NCBI GenBank assembly: GCA_964016875.1
Contig: OZ024718.1
Coordinates: forward strand, 6,949,001 to 7,013,000
DNA: 64,000 nt
Direction: 5' to 3'
Origin: Fallopia convolvulus
Taxonomy: Eukaryota; Streptophyta; Magnoliopsida; Caryophyllales; Polygonaceae
Part shown: positions 44,171 to 54,487 of the stretch, one piece after another
Position numbering within the stretch: the stretch's first letter is position 1
How the letters are laid out: every line of letters begins with the position of its first letter
The notes under the pieces: generated by a model
What the model was told of the DNA's origin: nothing
Database searches by the model: none
Seen by the model: the letters and a program-made list of their open reading frames with translations, nothing else
Translations under genes and position numbers: made by a program

Positions 44171-44293
44171 GAGCTCAATCAGCTTTATAATGTATTAGGG
44201 TAGATATAATTTCACATTAATATATTCATAAATGCTACGTGGCGCAAATTTTACAACAGACTTGGGTTCTGCTTTATAATGTATTAGGGTAGA
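42989..44293 (-). mobile_element. Non-autonomous Helitron, minus orientation
   Basis: Plus strand A|CTAGTTGAAG then hairpin CCCGTGATATTCACGGG marks the 3' end. The 5' end is at 44293 (minus strand TCTACCCTAATACATTATAA after A). A second 5'-end copy at 44182-44204 suggests a tandem or nested relative. AT-rich, no ORF. Confidence 0.6.
44083..44168. repeat. (TA)n microsatellites
   Basis: Two TA runs separated by an inverted pair of GAGCTC/TTAAGA stretches, inside the Helitron. Confidence 0.7.
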
Positions 44294-44695
44294 TTGGGGT
44301 AATATAGTAAGAAAAATGTAGATATAAAAGAAGAGGAGAGTTCTAGTGATTTTAAGGCTTATAGTAAGAAATGAAAACAAAAAATAGTCATTGGATTATA
44401 TAAATCAAGGGTGGGGATTAAAAGAAAGAAATATAATAAATGGTACAGAGTTGTATTTTGAAAAAAAAAGTACATATTGTTCCAAAAATACCATCCCTTC
44501 TTCCCCTTTCAATTCACACGAGAAAAATCAAGAGCTTTAGGACGGAAGTACGGAACGATGGAATTGGGATGAAAGAGTTCTTCACCGTCGGCATATATCT
44601 TCTCTGCTTTGTCAAAGTCTACAAATTCGTCTCCAAAAATTGAATGGTTTGAACTTGTGCTTCTAGGATTTTATCTTCCTCTTCCTCCTCCAATC
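44294..44695. other. Upstream region of the eL28 pseudogene
   Basis: AT-rich, then a leader-like stretch from about 44500. No separate gene seen. Confidence 0.35.
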
Positions 44696-45485
44696 GAGAC
44701 GGTGACAGTTCCAGGCTCTTTGATCTGGGAGATTGTGAAGAAGAACAACTCCTTCTTCGTCAAGGAGTTCGACAATGGCACCGCCAAGATCCAGTTTAGC
44801 AAGGAGAGCAACAATCTCTACAACGCTCACTCCTACAAGTACTCTGGTACGATTCGCATTCATTCCTCTTCCTTCCTCCATGAATTTATCAGATTTGAGT
44901 TCGATTTTGAATAGCTTTTCTGTTTTTTCTTTTGCTGGAGCCTTGTGATACGATTTCATTTTGTGTTCCGAATTCTGCTCAATTTGAATCTATACGATGT
45001 TGAACATTTGTCAATGGAATTCGAAATTCCGAAATAGATCTTGTGTTTAAGCTAACTAGATTTATTAGACAAATAAAGATTTGTTCGCCTTCTCATTTTT
45101 TTTAGTTTGATCATTGTGTAAAAATGTTGTGTTCATTGTTTTAGGTTCAGATTTGTGTACATAGTAAATTGTATGTTCGTGTGCTACTTTTGATTAGATA
45201 TTTTGTTTATGTTCAGGATTTGCGAACACCAAAACCATCACAATCCAAACTTACTAAAGACAACACTATCGTGCTCGCTACTACAAAGACAAAGAAGCAT
45301 AACAAGCTCGCATCTTTGCAGCACAAGACTGATGAAGAAGGAGCTTCGTCGTATGGCCAAGACTATTTGCAACCAGATTGGTGACAACCACTAGAGGCCA
45401 GACTTGAAGAAGGCAGCCTTCAGGTTGCAAAGTCTAGATTTAAGAAGAAGAACAGGCAACCACTCAAGATTTCTGCCAGGAAATG
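44696..45485 (+). pseudogene. RPL28: 60S ribosomal protein L28 (eL28) pseudogene
   Basis: Exon 1 (44696-44846) encodes VPGSLIWEIVKKNNSFFVKE and KIQFSKESNNLYNAHSYKYS, clearly plant eL28. A GT donor at 44847 and TTCAG acceptor at 45216 keep an intron, so it is a decayed gene copy rather than a processed one. Exon 2 starts FANTKTITIQ, then shifts frame near 45248. LATTKTKKHNKLASLQHKT is readable in a second frame, and a further shift near 45328 leads to MKKELRRMAKTICNQIGDNH followed by a stop at 45391 and RPDLKKAAFRLQS. The normal initiator ATG is not present in front of TVPGSL. A functional copy presumably exists elsewhere. Confidence 0.9.
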
Positions 45486-45646
45486 AAGTTCTTGATACTA
45501 GTCTTGTCAACATTTATTGTCTTGAAGCTTTCCTTTGTTATGATGTTGCCTTTTATCAGATTTTATTTTGGGTTCTTCTGGATTGGTTATTATGGTTCAT
45601 GACATTTGTTATTTCGGTTCATATATTTATAAGTATAGGTTCATAA

Positions 45647-46451
45647 CTAGCAAGACCCGGTCGTGTCATGCACGACGATGATTTGAAAAAAATTTTTTAT
45701 GTAGGAACCGAAATAATTTCTTCAATAAAACTTTCAAATGAGAATTATTATAATACGTAGGGAATGTAAAAAAATATTTCTTTATTTGTAATAGGATATG
45801 TGATTTAAATTTTGAATGAGATAATATTATATAATATATAGGTAAATAAATACTAAAAACGCTGAATAATATTTCCATACTCATTAATTGAATATGGTAA
45901 GTATTTCATACGCATTAGTTAAAAATGGCAAGTAATAGTAATCAATGAGGTAATATCATTACAATAGGTATAGAATGCTTATTAATAACATGACTAATTG
46001 AATTTTTTTAATTGAATATGATAAGTACTAATGATAAATGAGATAATATAATTATATATAAAAAAAAATAACGATATATATTAAAGATGAAGATGTACAA
46101 TTATATAATATTTAAATTTTGTCCATAAAAAGTAGTAGATCATTGTATATTAGATATTATGTATGGATACTTTTATACTTGCCAATTGCCATTGAAAAAA
46201 AAATTACGATATATATTAAAGATGATGATGTACAATTATATAATATTTAAATTTTGTCCATAAAAAAAGTACTAGATCATTGTATATTAATAGCAATAGA
46301 AATATTATTATATTAAATATTTTTAAGGATGGTAAATACTAAAAAGAAGAAAGGATAAAGAAATAAATTTAAAAATTAAGATGCTTATGTGGCATAGTTA
46401 GATGTGTGACAAATAGGATAGAGAGATTCGAGTTTAGTAAGAGTATATAGA
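45647..46451 (-). mobile_element. Non-autonomous Helitron, minus orientation, 805 bp
   Basis: Plus strand A|CTAGCAAGACCCG with hairpin GTCGTGTCATGCACGAC near the 3' end. The 5' end on the minus strand is TCTATATACTCTTACTAAAC preceded by A. Contains a direct duplication of about 90 bp (46066-46152 and 46196-46290). Confidence 0.72.
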
Positions 46452-46506
46452 TATTTCATATTATGGTTCATAACCATATCGTTTTAACGTTCATGTGTGT
46501 CATGTA

Positions 46507-46868
46507 AAGTGGTGGAGGCAGTGCACACTGGAATTTTCAAAAAAAAAAAATTAATTTTTTTTGTAAAAATATAGTAAAAAAACCAGGTTATTTGATAAAA
46601 ACTAATTTATTTGGTCAGAAAAAAGCAGATTAATTTTATATATATATATAATATATTAAAATGGTTTTTTATACATAAAAATAAAAAATTTTATGTAAAA
46701 ATACAAATTTTCTATAAAAGATTTTTATATACAGAAAAATACAATTTTTTTCTATATTTTATTTAAAAATACAAAAAAAATTCCTAACTTCGCCAAGAAT
46801 ATTTCTGTAGCAAAAAAATACCAAAGGAATTTAGCCCCCACTGGCACAAATTCCTAGCTACGCCACTG
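46507..46868. mobile_element. hAT-type MITE
   Basis: Imperfect terminal inverted repeats (left AAGTGGTGGAGGC, right complement CAGTGGCGTAGCT) with the 8-bp duplication GTCATGTA at 46499-46506 and 46869-46876. 362 bp, no ORF. Confidence 0.75.
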
Positions 46869-46960
46869 GTCATGTATTACAGTTCATAAATAGCATTATG
46901 TTGGTTCATGTTTTTATATGATTAGGTTCATAACAACTGTCAATACGGTTCATGAAATTT

Positions 46961-47283
46961 AATTCAAAATACTCGTTGTTTGTGTCATGTATCGTATTTC
47001 ATAAATAGTATTTTATTTTCCAACAAGAGATTTCCGTATCGACTCTCATAAGCAGTACACCTTTACTAAAAAAATTTAGCTTCGTCACTTTTGGGCTTAA
47101 GAAGAAACCCACAAAGTGGTGGGATTTGGTTAAGAACCGACCAATGAATCCTTTAAATAAGCAATTTGGTAGAGATCGAGAGTGGTCCTGTACAAAGAGT
47201 GTAGTGAACCAATACAAATCCTTTATTTCACCTTTAGTGTTCCACTTTCATATTCAACTTGTATTTTAAATATTTAAAAAATG
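46961..47283. other. AT-rich spacer
   Basis: Contains a stretch (about 47195-47275) similar to the right arm of the foldback element at 48653-49035. No gene. Confidence 0.4.
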
Positions 47284-48496
47284 ACTCAAAACATATACAA
47301 CCCCCTATACTTGTGCAAATTGGTCATATAGACACCCCACAGTTGGTTTAGACCTATTGAGCACTTAAATTTAACAATTTGGACCTATTAAACACCTAGT
47401 CGTTGACAACCTTGTTGAGTGTAATACACGCGCGCTGAAATAAGCCTATCTTGCCACATAAGCCAAAATTTTAAAGATTAATTAAATTATTAAAACAAAA
47501 AAAGAGTAAAGATCCAGAGAGAGTTGAGGCGGAACGATGGACTCAGAAGCTCTGAAACTCATCTCCCATGGCTGAAGGCTTTGAAGCTCATTTGCGGCGA
47601 CCTCCCGTCACCTCCGACACCCCCACCCAGTCCGGTCCAGCACTCCAGGCCAGACACCGCATAACTTCCCGCACTCCCCCCGACTTCGATCTCTCTCCCC
47701 AACTTCACTCGTCAGAGTCTCCCGCCCCTGACTCTAGTGCCCTCCCGTCGCCTCCGACGCCCCCAACTAGTCCGGTCCGGCACGCCAGGCTCGGACCCGA
47801 CCCACATCCGCTTCCCCCTAGTTCCCCTCCACCTGCGCTCGGACTAGAGACCACCACCAAAAAACCCAAAAAACTCTAAATTGCTAGATCCGACTGTTCC
47901 ACCATCCAATCGCGAATCCAAGCGCCACCAACCCACCTAGCAAGCTTCCGGCGGTCTCCCCCACCCCCACAAGCCAAGTTTCACAGACTCTTGCAGTTCC
48001 ACCGACAGCTCACCTAGGCCCCCCCAGCAAGTGTCGGAAGGGGCTAACCTCGGTCCGTTACATCTCTAGGGACGCATCTCACGCCAGAATCTCCGACATT
48101 CCTTGCCTCTGAATAGCCGCTCCACCAAAGGTCATGCCGATTTGTCGTCGCTTGCCCTGCTCTACTGTGCGCACACGATGAAGAAGAAGAAGATGAATGG
48201 TTTCGCTTTCCCTATTCTAAATAAATTAGATTATGAAAAAAATTATATTTTATAGAATCTAAATCGGTAAAGTATGTGAATTTTTTTAATACTTGTTACA
48301 TCAGCCTACTTTATGTTTTTTTAATGTTTTCACTCACTATATTATGCGTCAACTATAGGCGCACAACCACATCAGCGAGTAGGTATTTAATAGGCCAAAA
48401 TTATTAAGTTTAAGTGTTTAATAGGTCTAAACCAAAGATGGGGTGTCTATCTAACCAACTTACACAAGTACAAGGGGCCGTATATTTTTTTAGCCT
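47284..48496. mobile_element. Mutator-like element with GC-rich cargo (Pack-MULE-like)
   Basis: Long terminal inverted repeats of about 160 bp (47284-47445 and 48330-48496), for example TTTAATAGGTCTAAACC in the right arm and its inverted counterpart GGTTTAGACCTATTGAG in the left. Flanked by TTAAAAAATG at 47274-47283 and 48497-48506, a 10-bp duplication close to the 9-11 bp typical of Mutator. The middle (about 47500-48200) is far richer in GC than everything around it, as expected of captured host sequence. No transposase. Confidence 0.75.
47568..47879 (+). CDS. Hypothetical Pro/Ser-rich ORF inside the Mutator-like element
   Basis: 103 codons from ATG 47568 (MAEGFEAHLRRPPVTSDT). Rich in Pro, Ser and Thr, with no recognised domain. 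Its DNA holds a 50-bp direct duplication (about 47602-47651 and 47741-47790) in different frames, which argues against selection on the protein. Likely a fragment of captured host sequence; coding status doubtful. Confidence 0.25.
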   Translation: MAEGFEAHLRRPPVTSDTPTQSGPALQARHRITSRTPPDFDLSPQLHSSESPAPDSSALPSPPTPPTSPVRHARLGPDPHPLPPSSPPPALGLETTTKKPKKL

Positions 48497-48506
48497 TTAA
48501 AAAATG

Positions 48507-48652
48507 TTAAAAAATTAAAAAATTATATTTACATTGTAAACAACTATATACAAATGTCTTCAAATTTTTAGATTGGAAATGTTATTATACAATTATTTAA
48601 AATTAAAAGGGTGATATTTTGTAAGAAAATCATCATTTAAATTTAAAAAATT
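48507..48652. other. AT-rich spacer, nothing recognised
   Basis: No ORF or repeat identified. Confidence 0.4.
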
Positions 48653-49035
48653 GCATAACATGATTTTTTTACATAAAATCTACACACGTATGTATATAAC
48701 TATTTACAAAATAAATATAATTTTTAAATTTTTTGAACCTTAATTTGATATTTTAAAATTCAAAGTAAAATATGAAAGTGAACACTGAAGGAGGATTTGT
48801 ATTGCTTTGAACTATGTAGCCAATGTAGGGCTTTTTACTATGTAGTGAAAATGTGTAATCGATATTTTACGAGTAGTTCACTACCAATAGAAATCCTCCT
48901 TTTTATTTCGATGTTCTACTTTCATATTCTACTTAAATTTTTAAATATTAGATTAAGGTTAAATTTTTTTAAAAATTATATTAATTTTGTAAATATTTAT
49001 ACATATGTGTGTAGATTTTTATATTAAAAATCATT
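48653..49035. mobile_element. Foldback MITE-like hairpin
   Basis: Arms of about 150 bp pair: left arm ATGATTTTTTTACATAAAAT, CTACACACGTATG and GAAAGTGAACACTGAAGGAGG against right arm complements near 49020, 49005 and 48895. An approximately 75-bp centre lies between them. No coding capacity. Its right arm resembles 47195-47275. Confidence 0.55.
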
Positions 49036-49229
49036 TATGCAAGTGTCTTTGTACTGGTGAGTGTTCGGTGACTATACAAAAGTCCCGAGAGAATTGATTT
49101 TCCAACAGAACTTCTACGGTCATGGATATTGCAGTTTTATTTAGTCTTCTGTAATTCTCTTCACTAAAGAAGAAAAAAGAATAATTTTACAATCATAGCA
49201 AGTATATCAACCTTCAAGTTTTGTAAGAT
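49036..49229 (-). other. CRK-B 3' untranslated region (probable)
   Basis: Immediately downstream of the CRK-B stop; AT-rich, no other feature. Confidence 0.4.
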
Positions 49230-52200
49230 TTAACGAGGATATAGATCCCTTTGTGCATTGACTGTAGTAGATGATAAACTAGATTCATTTTCTTGCTGTT
49301 TACTTGACCCTTCTTGAGGTTCCTCGCTAGACGAAATCTTAATGTAATTGGAATGTGACGGAGAGAACGGAGGAGGAAGATCAACAGTGTTGCTGTTTAA
49401 CATGACAAGCACTGCATGCATTGTAGGCCTGTTGGTCTCATCATCTTGAACACACAATAAACCTATTTGCAGGCATCTTTCTGCTTCAATTTTCGAATAA
49501 TTGCTTCGTAAAATCGGATCCATTAGTTTCTCAACCACGCCTTCCTTCCATACTCTCCATGCCTGTGAGCCGTGTGTAAACATGTTAATTAGAATTTACA
49601 TAACTAGCATATCTGACAAGAAAAATAACAAATGATAAGCTTGATCAATTACTTACATGACAAAGAAGACCCTCACTGTGATATATTTCATAGAACAAAC
49701 TGTTGCTTTTACCACTCAAAATTTCTAGGACTATGACGCCAAAGCTATACACGTCTGACTTGGTAGAATATCTTCCTGCTAGTGCATATTCTGGTGCCAT
49801 ATATCCGCTGTTTGAATAACATGTTTTTCTCTGTAAATGATCAGATTTCATATGTGCAATTGTGAATTCTATATGAAAGATGTTCAAATTCTTACTATGT
49901 TCCAACAACTTTTGTAGTATTCGCACCAGTTTGGTCCACCTTCACAAGCCTTGCCATGCCAAAATCAGCAATTTTCGGGTCCAGATTGTCATCTAACAAG
50001 ACATTACTGGTTTTAAGATCACGGTGTACTATCTTCACTCGGGAATCTTCATGAAGGTATTGAAGTCCACGCGCAATTCCTTGTATGATCTTGTGCCGTA
50101 TTTCCCATGTCAGATAAGCAGACCTGGTCGCATCTAAAATAAGATTAACAACAATGTGCATTCTCATACTCCAATCAACTGATTAGTTTGTAAGTAATTG
50201 ATGGAGTTTTAGTTTGAGAAATGAAACCATACCATAAAGGAATCGATCAAGACTTAAGTTGTGCAAAAATTCATAGACGAGAAGCCGCTCATCTCCATCA
50301 ACGCAGCAACCCACAAGTCTAACCAAATTTCTGTGCTGAAGCTTGGCTACAACTTCCACTTCTGTCTTGAATTCTCTGGTTCCTTGTCCTGAACTCTTGG
50401 AAAGTCTCTTCACAGCTATATCTTGTCCGTCATTAAGTATGCCCTGGACATTAAGTGCAATTGCCCATACGTATACACAAAATGTGCATATGATTAAATG
50501 TGGTAACTTAATTGGTTGGTATTTGGATGATGAAATGGACTAGAACAACATTTGCCAAACAGATAAGGAAAAAATGAGGGAAAAGATCACCTGATAAACG
50601 ATACCAAATCCACCTTGACCCAATTTATTAGATAGGGAAAAGCTATTAGTTGCATCCTCAATCGTCTTGAGATCAAACTGGAGGCATTCTGTAGTTAGTG
50701 CCCCTGTCTCTGCAGCTTCAGCTCCTGTTGTTTCTGATAGTTACAGCATTTGCATATTAATAGGTAAATGTTTTCACATTCATTAGCTAATTATTAAAGC
50801 TAGTTGTACCTGTTGTTGGTTTCTTCACAATGGGCCTTAGGGATGAGGTTTTTAATACTCTTTTCTTTTGAATCAAACAAAACAAAATACCGATGATTGT
50901 CAATATACCAACTATAGTTGATGGGATAACCGCTCTTACAACATAGTAGGATGCGTTCTTTCCTGCACAAATTCCATATCACACTTCTTAGCATAGTAAC
51001 TCAAGGATGAGTATACTGATAAATGATCCCCTCACGCCTCACCACCCTGCTAGCTCCATGTGTACTCTTATTAAGCCTAGCAAATCAAATCCAAGATAAT
51101 CAATCAAAAATAAAAAGGCGCTACTCTGGATATAAATTCGAGAACTCTTTGTCGGAACATGTATGCACTTGTAAACCAAAATATTTTTTTCAAAAAAACT
51201 GCTTAATTGTCAAGTCTCATATCAGCCTTGTTAGAGATGAAGACGAAAATGGCATCACTTTAGGTCACCTTCATTGTCTTGGCATTCTCTATTGGTGATT
51301 TTATTGTCGATGTAAAAACACACCGGGTTCACGTGGATACAATGGGAACAGACTATACTCTAAGCTTATTACAATTATTTTTGTACATTAATGACCTTAC
51401 TATGGTAAAGAAAATTCAAATATTTTGACGAAAGTAAATTGGCGGGTTCACCTTTAGCGACGGGTACAGGCGGACCTGGCAGGGATGATACTGGAGACGG
51501 GGACAAGCCAGGAGGTGATGCGCTCACCTGCCAATAGAAAGCGCCATAGGTGGTGTACCTCAGCTGGCAGGTGTAAAAGTACAAAGATATCCAAGTGACC
51601 CACGTTCCGCTCAATTGTCCAAACATGCTGCATAAATCATACGCAAGCTGAAGACAGGTCCCGCACTGTGTCCCATTGATGTCGGGGCTGCACTGCACCA
51701 GAAAATACACCGTCACCGACTTTGAAATCACCTCTTCTCCAGTCGCGAAATGGAGAGTGCCATTGCTATAGGCCGCCTTGCTTATGAGCCTTTCCATGGT
51801 GGTACTCAGCACACTGCCAAACCTGTTGGTGTCTGTCACCTTAACCGTACTCAAACCATATGCCAGATTTTTCTTAGTAGACGACGAATTCTCCACACTA
51901 ATCCCAACCATGGACAGGTTGTCATAGCGTAGCGTGCACTCTTCATACCAGATGATGGCGTAATCCCCTGACCGGATGCAATAACTCTGGGAAGCCTCCT
52001 CAATACAATTGCCGCAGAGGCTGGAATCGATGTCCCCACGGCAGTAGTACTGGCCGTACACCCTGTTTTCCCCTCTTCCGGAGCTGCTGTTGTAGTAAGA
52101 GGTTTTAAAGGCTTGGCTCTGGAGTTCTTCGAGGACAGCTCTTAGGTTCGATCCGTATTCGCTCTCAGGGTCAAAGTCACCAGCAAGTCCAAAAACGCAG

Positions 52201-52307
52201 TCTTCGTCGACATAGTTGGGTTTGGTGGGTGGCTGGGGTGTCACATTGTGTACAAGCACGCTGCTGATCACCAGGAGCAGCAAGACTGTGATAGGAAGTT
52301 TGTACAT
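49230..52307 (-). CDS. Cysteine-rich receptor-like protein kinase, apparently intact (CRK-B)
   Basis: Seven exons on the minus strand: 52307-51452, 50962-50810, 50733-50591, 50443-50233, 50133-49896, 49807-49657 and 49562-49230. All have GT/AG borders, phases agree, and they give 694 residues. Exon sizes 211, 238 and 151 are the family standard. Residues 1-24 form a signal peptide. Two DUF26 domains follow (CRGDIDSSLCGNC, CSPDINGTQCGTC). Exon 2 encodes the membrane span (AVIPSTIVGILTIIGILFCL). The Ser/Thr kinase has GQGGFG, catalytic Lys 396 (AVKRL), HRDLKTSN (Asp 493), DFG (Asp 511) and APE, so it should be an active RD kinase. The tail ends DLYPR, as is common in CRKs. It would act at the plasma membrane, where CRKs take part in defence, ROS and hormone signalling. 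Ligand unknown. Confidence 0.92.
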
Positions 52308-52620
52308 GATGGCTAGGTTGCAAGCTGATTAACTAAGCATATTCATGTTTTGCTTGCTAGCAAGCTAGCTATCTAATAGTTTTGACGGGGCCGATCGAAT
52401 TATATTCATGCTTAATTAGTCCCTTGCAAATTACTGTAATAATTAATTATGAATATACATATTATTAAATGTACCACTAACGCCGGCCTACAGGCATACC
52501 ACACATTTATATACGAAAGGAGAAAGTTTATAACACTATAACTAGTCAAAAAACTGAAGTCAACAAGTGGGGTATTGACGTGGGCAGCAGTTCTTGGCCC
52601 AATCATTGTCTATGAAAATG
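52308..52620 (-). promoter_or_regulatory. CRK-B promoter region conserved with CRK-A
   Basis: Shares TTTTGACGGGGCCGA, CGCCGGCCTAC, GGCATACCACACAT and CGAAAGGAGAAAG with the CRK-A upstream region in the same order, and a TTGACT W-box core on the minus strand at 52544-52549 before a T run. A WRKY-type input is inferred. Confidence 0.55.
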
Positions 52621-53044
52621 GAAACATACACCATACATATGTAGTTTTATTATTGGGTATGTTAGAATTACAAGTCAATGGCACCGGTTATAATTGTTCC
52701 GAAAGGAGTACGTGTTAGAAATCACAACTTTGATTTTGATGGTTTTAAACGCAAGTGAACTGGCCTCAAACATCTACGAATATGGACTGAAGGCAAACTT
52801 ACAAGATCTTGAAAATGCGTGAAAGATTGCGCATGGGTTTACAATATTTCACTTAAGGATAAGATCTTCTCAAAGATCAGATAAGGCTCGGATCTGCCTT
52901 AGGTTCTAAGTAGTATTATTATTGTAATATTTTTTTATTCCTAGGATGATATTTAGTCCTAAGTCCCTAGTTTCGTTTCTATTTAAGCCTAGAGATTAGG
53001 TCCGGGCTAAAAAGTACGGTTTTTTTAAACCGGGCGTGTTTTCA
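52621..53044. other. Intergenic sequence between CRK-B and transposon remnants
   Basis: No gene or clear repeat recognised. Confidence 0.4.
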
Positions 53045-53158
53045 TTGTTCGGTATATTTGAGGTATTATTGCACCAACGTGAAGCCCATACCTGTTTTGT
53101 ATTATATCCGTGCTCAATTTCAAAAAACACTCGGGAAAAGGCCTATTTTGTAGTAGTG
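53045..53158 (-). mobile_element. CACTA transposon terminus (fragment)
   Basis: Minus strand reads CACTACTACAAAATAGGCC followed by TTTTCCCGAGTG and GAGCACGG words, a CACTA-type end with subterminal repeats. No partner terminus was found to the left, so it is truncated or a remnant. Confidence 0.45.
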
Positions 53159-53375
53159 TTCTAACAACTCCATCAACATCATCACTTGTAGCCACAAAGC
53201 CAACAAAATCACAAGCATTAATATCTTGATCAACAACACACTCCTCAATATCTCAGTCATCAAACCCTTGATCCTCAACATCATGGTCAACCCACTCAAG
53301 CAAGCCCACAACCTTCAACATTAATCACACCTCACTCGAGTCACCCTCCCTAGAAACTCCTTCCAAGGGAGGGGT
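53159..53375 (-). pseudogene. LINE ORF1 C-terminal fragment left of Copia-2
   Basis: On the minus strand an acidic frame (CVVDQDINACDFVGFVATSD) continues from 58567 after removal of Copia-2 and one GGGGT copy. Two in-frame stops. Belongs to the degenerate LINE ORF1 at 58567-60211. Confidence 0.45.
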
Positions 53376-53641
53376 TGTTGGATCGATATGCGTTAGTGAG
53401 AGCTTGGGAACTGGCGGTTAGGCTGTTCCCATGGCAGCGGAAGTATAATAAAAAGCAAGTAAAACAGAATGCAATTGAGACAGTTCCCTTATAGAGGAAC
53501 CCCACATCAACCAACTAGTTGTGTGAGTAAACCTCTACCTCCGCTTGGAGGATTTTGAACGATCTTCTTATCTCATTGATTGTTCCCTAGTTACAAAGGC
53601 AAGACTTACACTTCTCTGTTCCTAGCAGTTCTATCTAACTC
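53376..53641 (-). repeat. Copia-2 3' LTR remnant
   Basis: Terminal 266 bases (minus-strand 3' part) of the LTR joined abruptly to RT sequence. Confidence 0.85.
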
Positions 53642-54487
53642 TATGGAACCATGAAGGTATCCATGGGACAATAGAAATTGGGCAAACCAGTTGTACCATG
53701 CCCTGGGAGCTTGCTTGAGGCCATATAGGGCCTTCTCCAAAAAGTATACGTGGTTTGGGAAGTGCTCATCTTCAAATCCTGGTGGTTGCGCCACGTAGAC
53801 TTCTTCCTTGAGGTGCCCATTTAGGAACGCCGTCTTGACGTCCATTTGATACAGCTTGAAGCCTTTGTGAGCGGCGTAGGCTATGAGGAGTCGAATTGCT
53901 TCAATTCTTGCAACTGGTGCAAAGGTCTCATCGTAGTCAATTCCCTCTTCTTGCATGTACCCTTGAGCAACGAGATGAGCCTTGTTCCTAGCCACTGCTC
54001 CAGTGTCATCAAGCTTGTTCCTAAAAACCCAACGAGTTCCTATGATGTTCTTGTTCTTGGGCCTAGGAACCAGTTTCCACACCTTGTTCCTCTCGAATAG
54101 GTGAAGTTCCTCTTGCATTGCTTGAATCCAGTCTGGATCCTTTAGAGCTTCCTTGATGCTCTTGGGTTCCACCAGCGAGACGAAGGCATTAAATGCATAG
54201 AAGTTGTTGAGAGATGAACATGTCTGTACGCCTTTGTCATAGGGAGTGATGATGTTGTCGAAGGGATGATCCCTCTTTTGATGGTAATTCTTGGTTCGAA
54301 TGTGTGAGACGTCTATCTGTTCCCTTGTCTCTTCTTCACTTGCAACTTGGGTTTCCTCTTCTTCATGGAAATAGTTGTTCTCAACTTCTTCACTAAGTGT
54401 CTCTTCATGATTCTCCTCAGTGTTCCCTCTTTGTTCCCCCTGAACACTAGACTCTGGTATGGTTTCATTTTGGGGAACTAGAGAGTT
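53642..54487 (-). pseudogene. Copia-2 reverse transcriptase, truncated
   Basis: The open frame has ALKDPDWIQAMQEELHLFER, TRWVFRNKLDDTGAVARNKA, ETFAPVARIEAIRLLIAYAA, YQMDVKTAFLNGHLKEEVYV and ALYGLKQAPRAWY. It is cut before the YVDD catalytic motif and runs into LTR sequence, ending near 53606. Upstream is an acidic linker typical of the region between integrase and RT. Confidence 0.9.

Larger units (their letters stand above)
45588..46960 (+). repeat. Degenerate GGTTCAT repeat array split by two transposons
   Basis: At least nine GGTTCAT/AGTTCATA-type units spaced 15-40 bases occur on both sides of the Helitron (45647-46451) and the hAT MITE (46507-46868). Joined, they form one irregular minisatellite-like array following the eL28 remnant. 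Confidence 0.5.

Noticed and set aside
51023..51298. 91-codon plus-strand frame
   Set aside because: Lies in intron 1 of CRK-B on the opposite strand and resembles nothing known.
53120..53311. 63-codon hydrophobic minus-strand frame
   Set aside because: Out of frame with the LINE ORF1 remnant that better explains this stretch.
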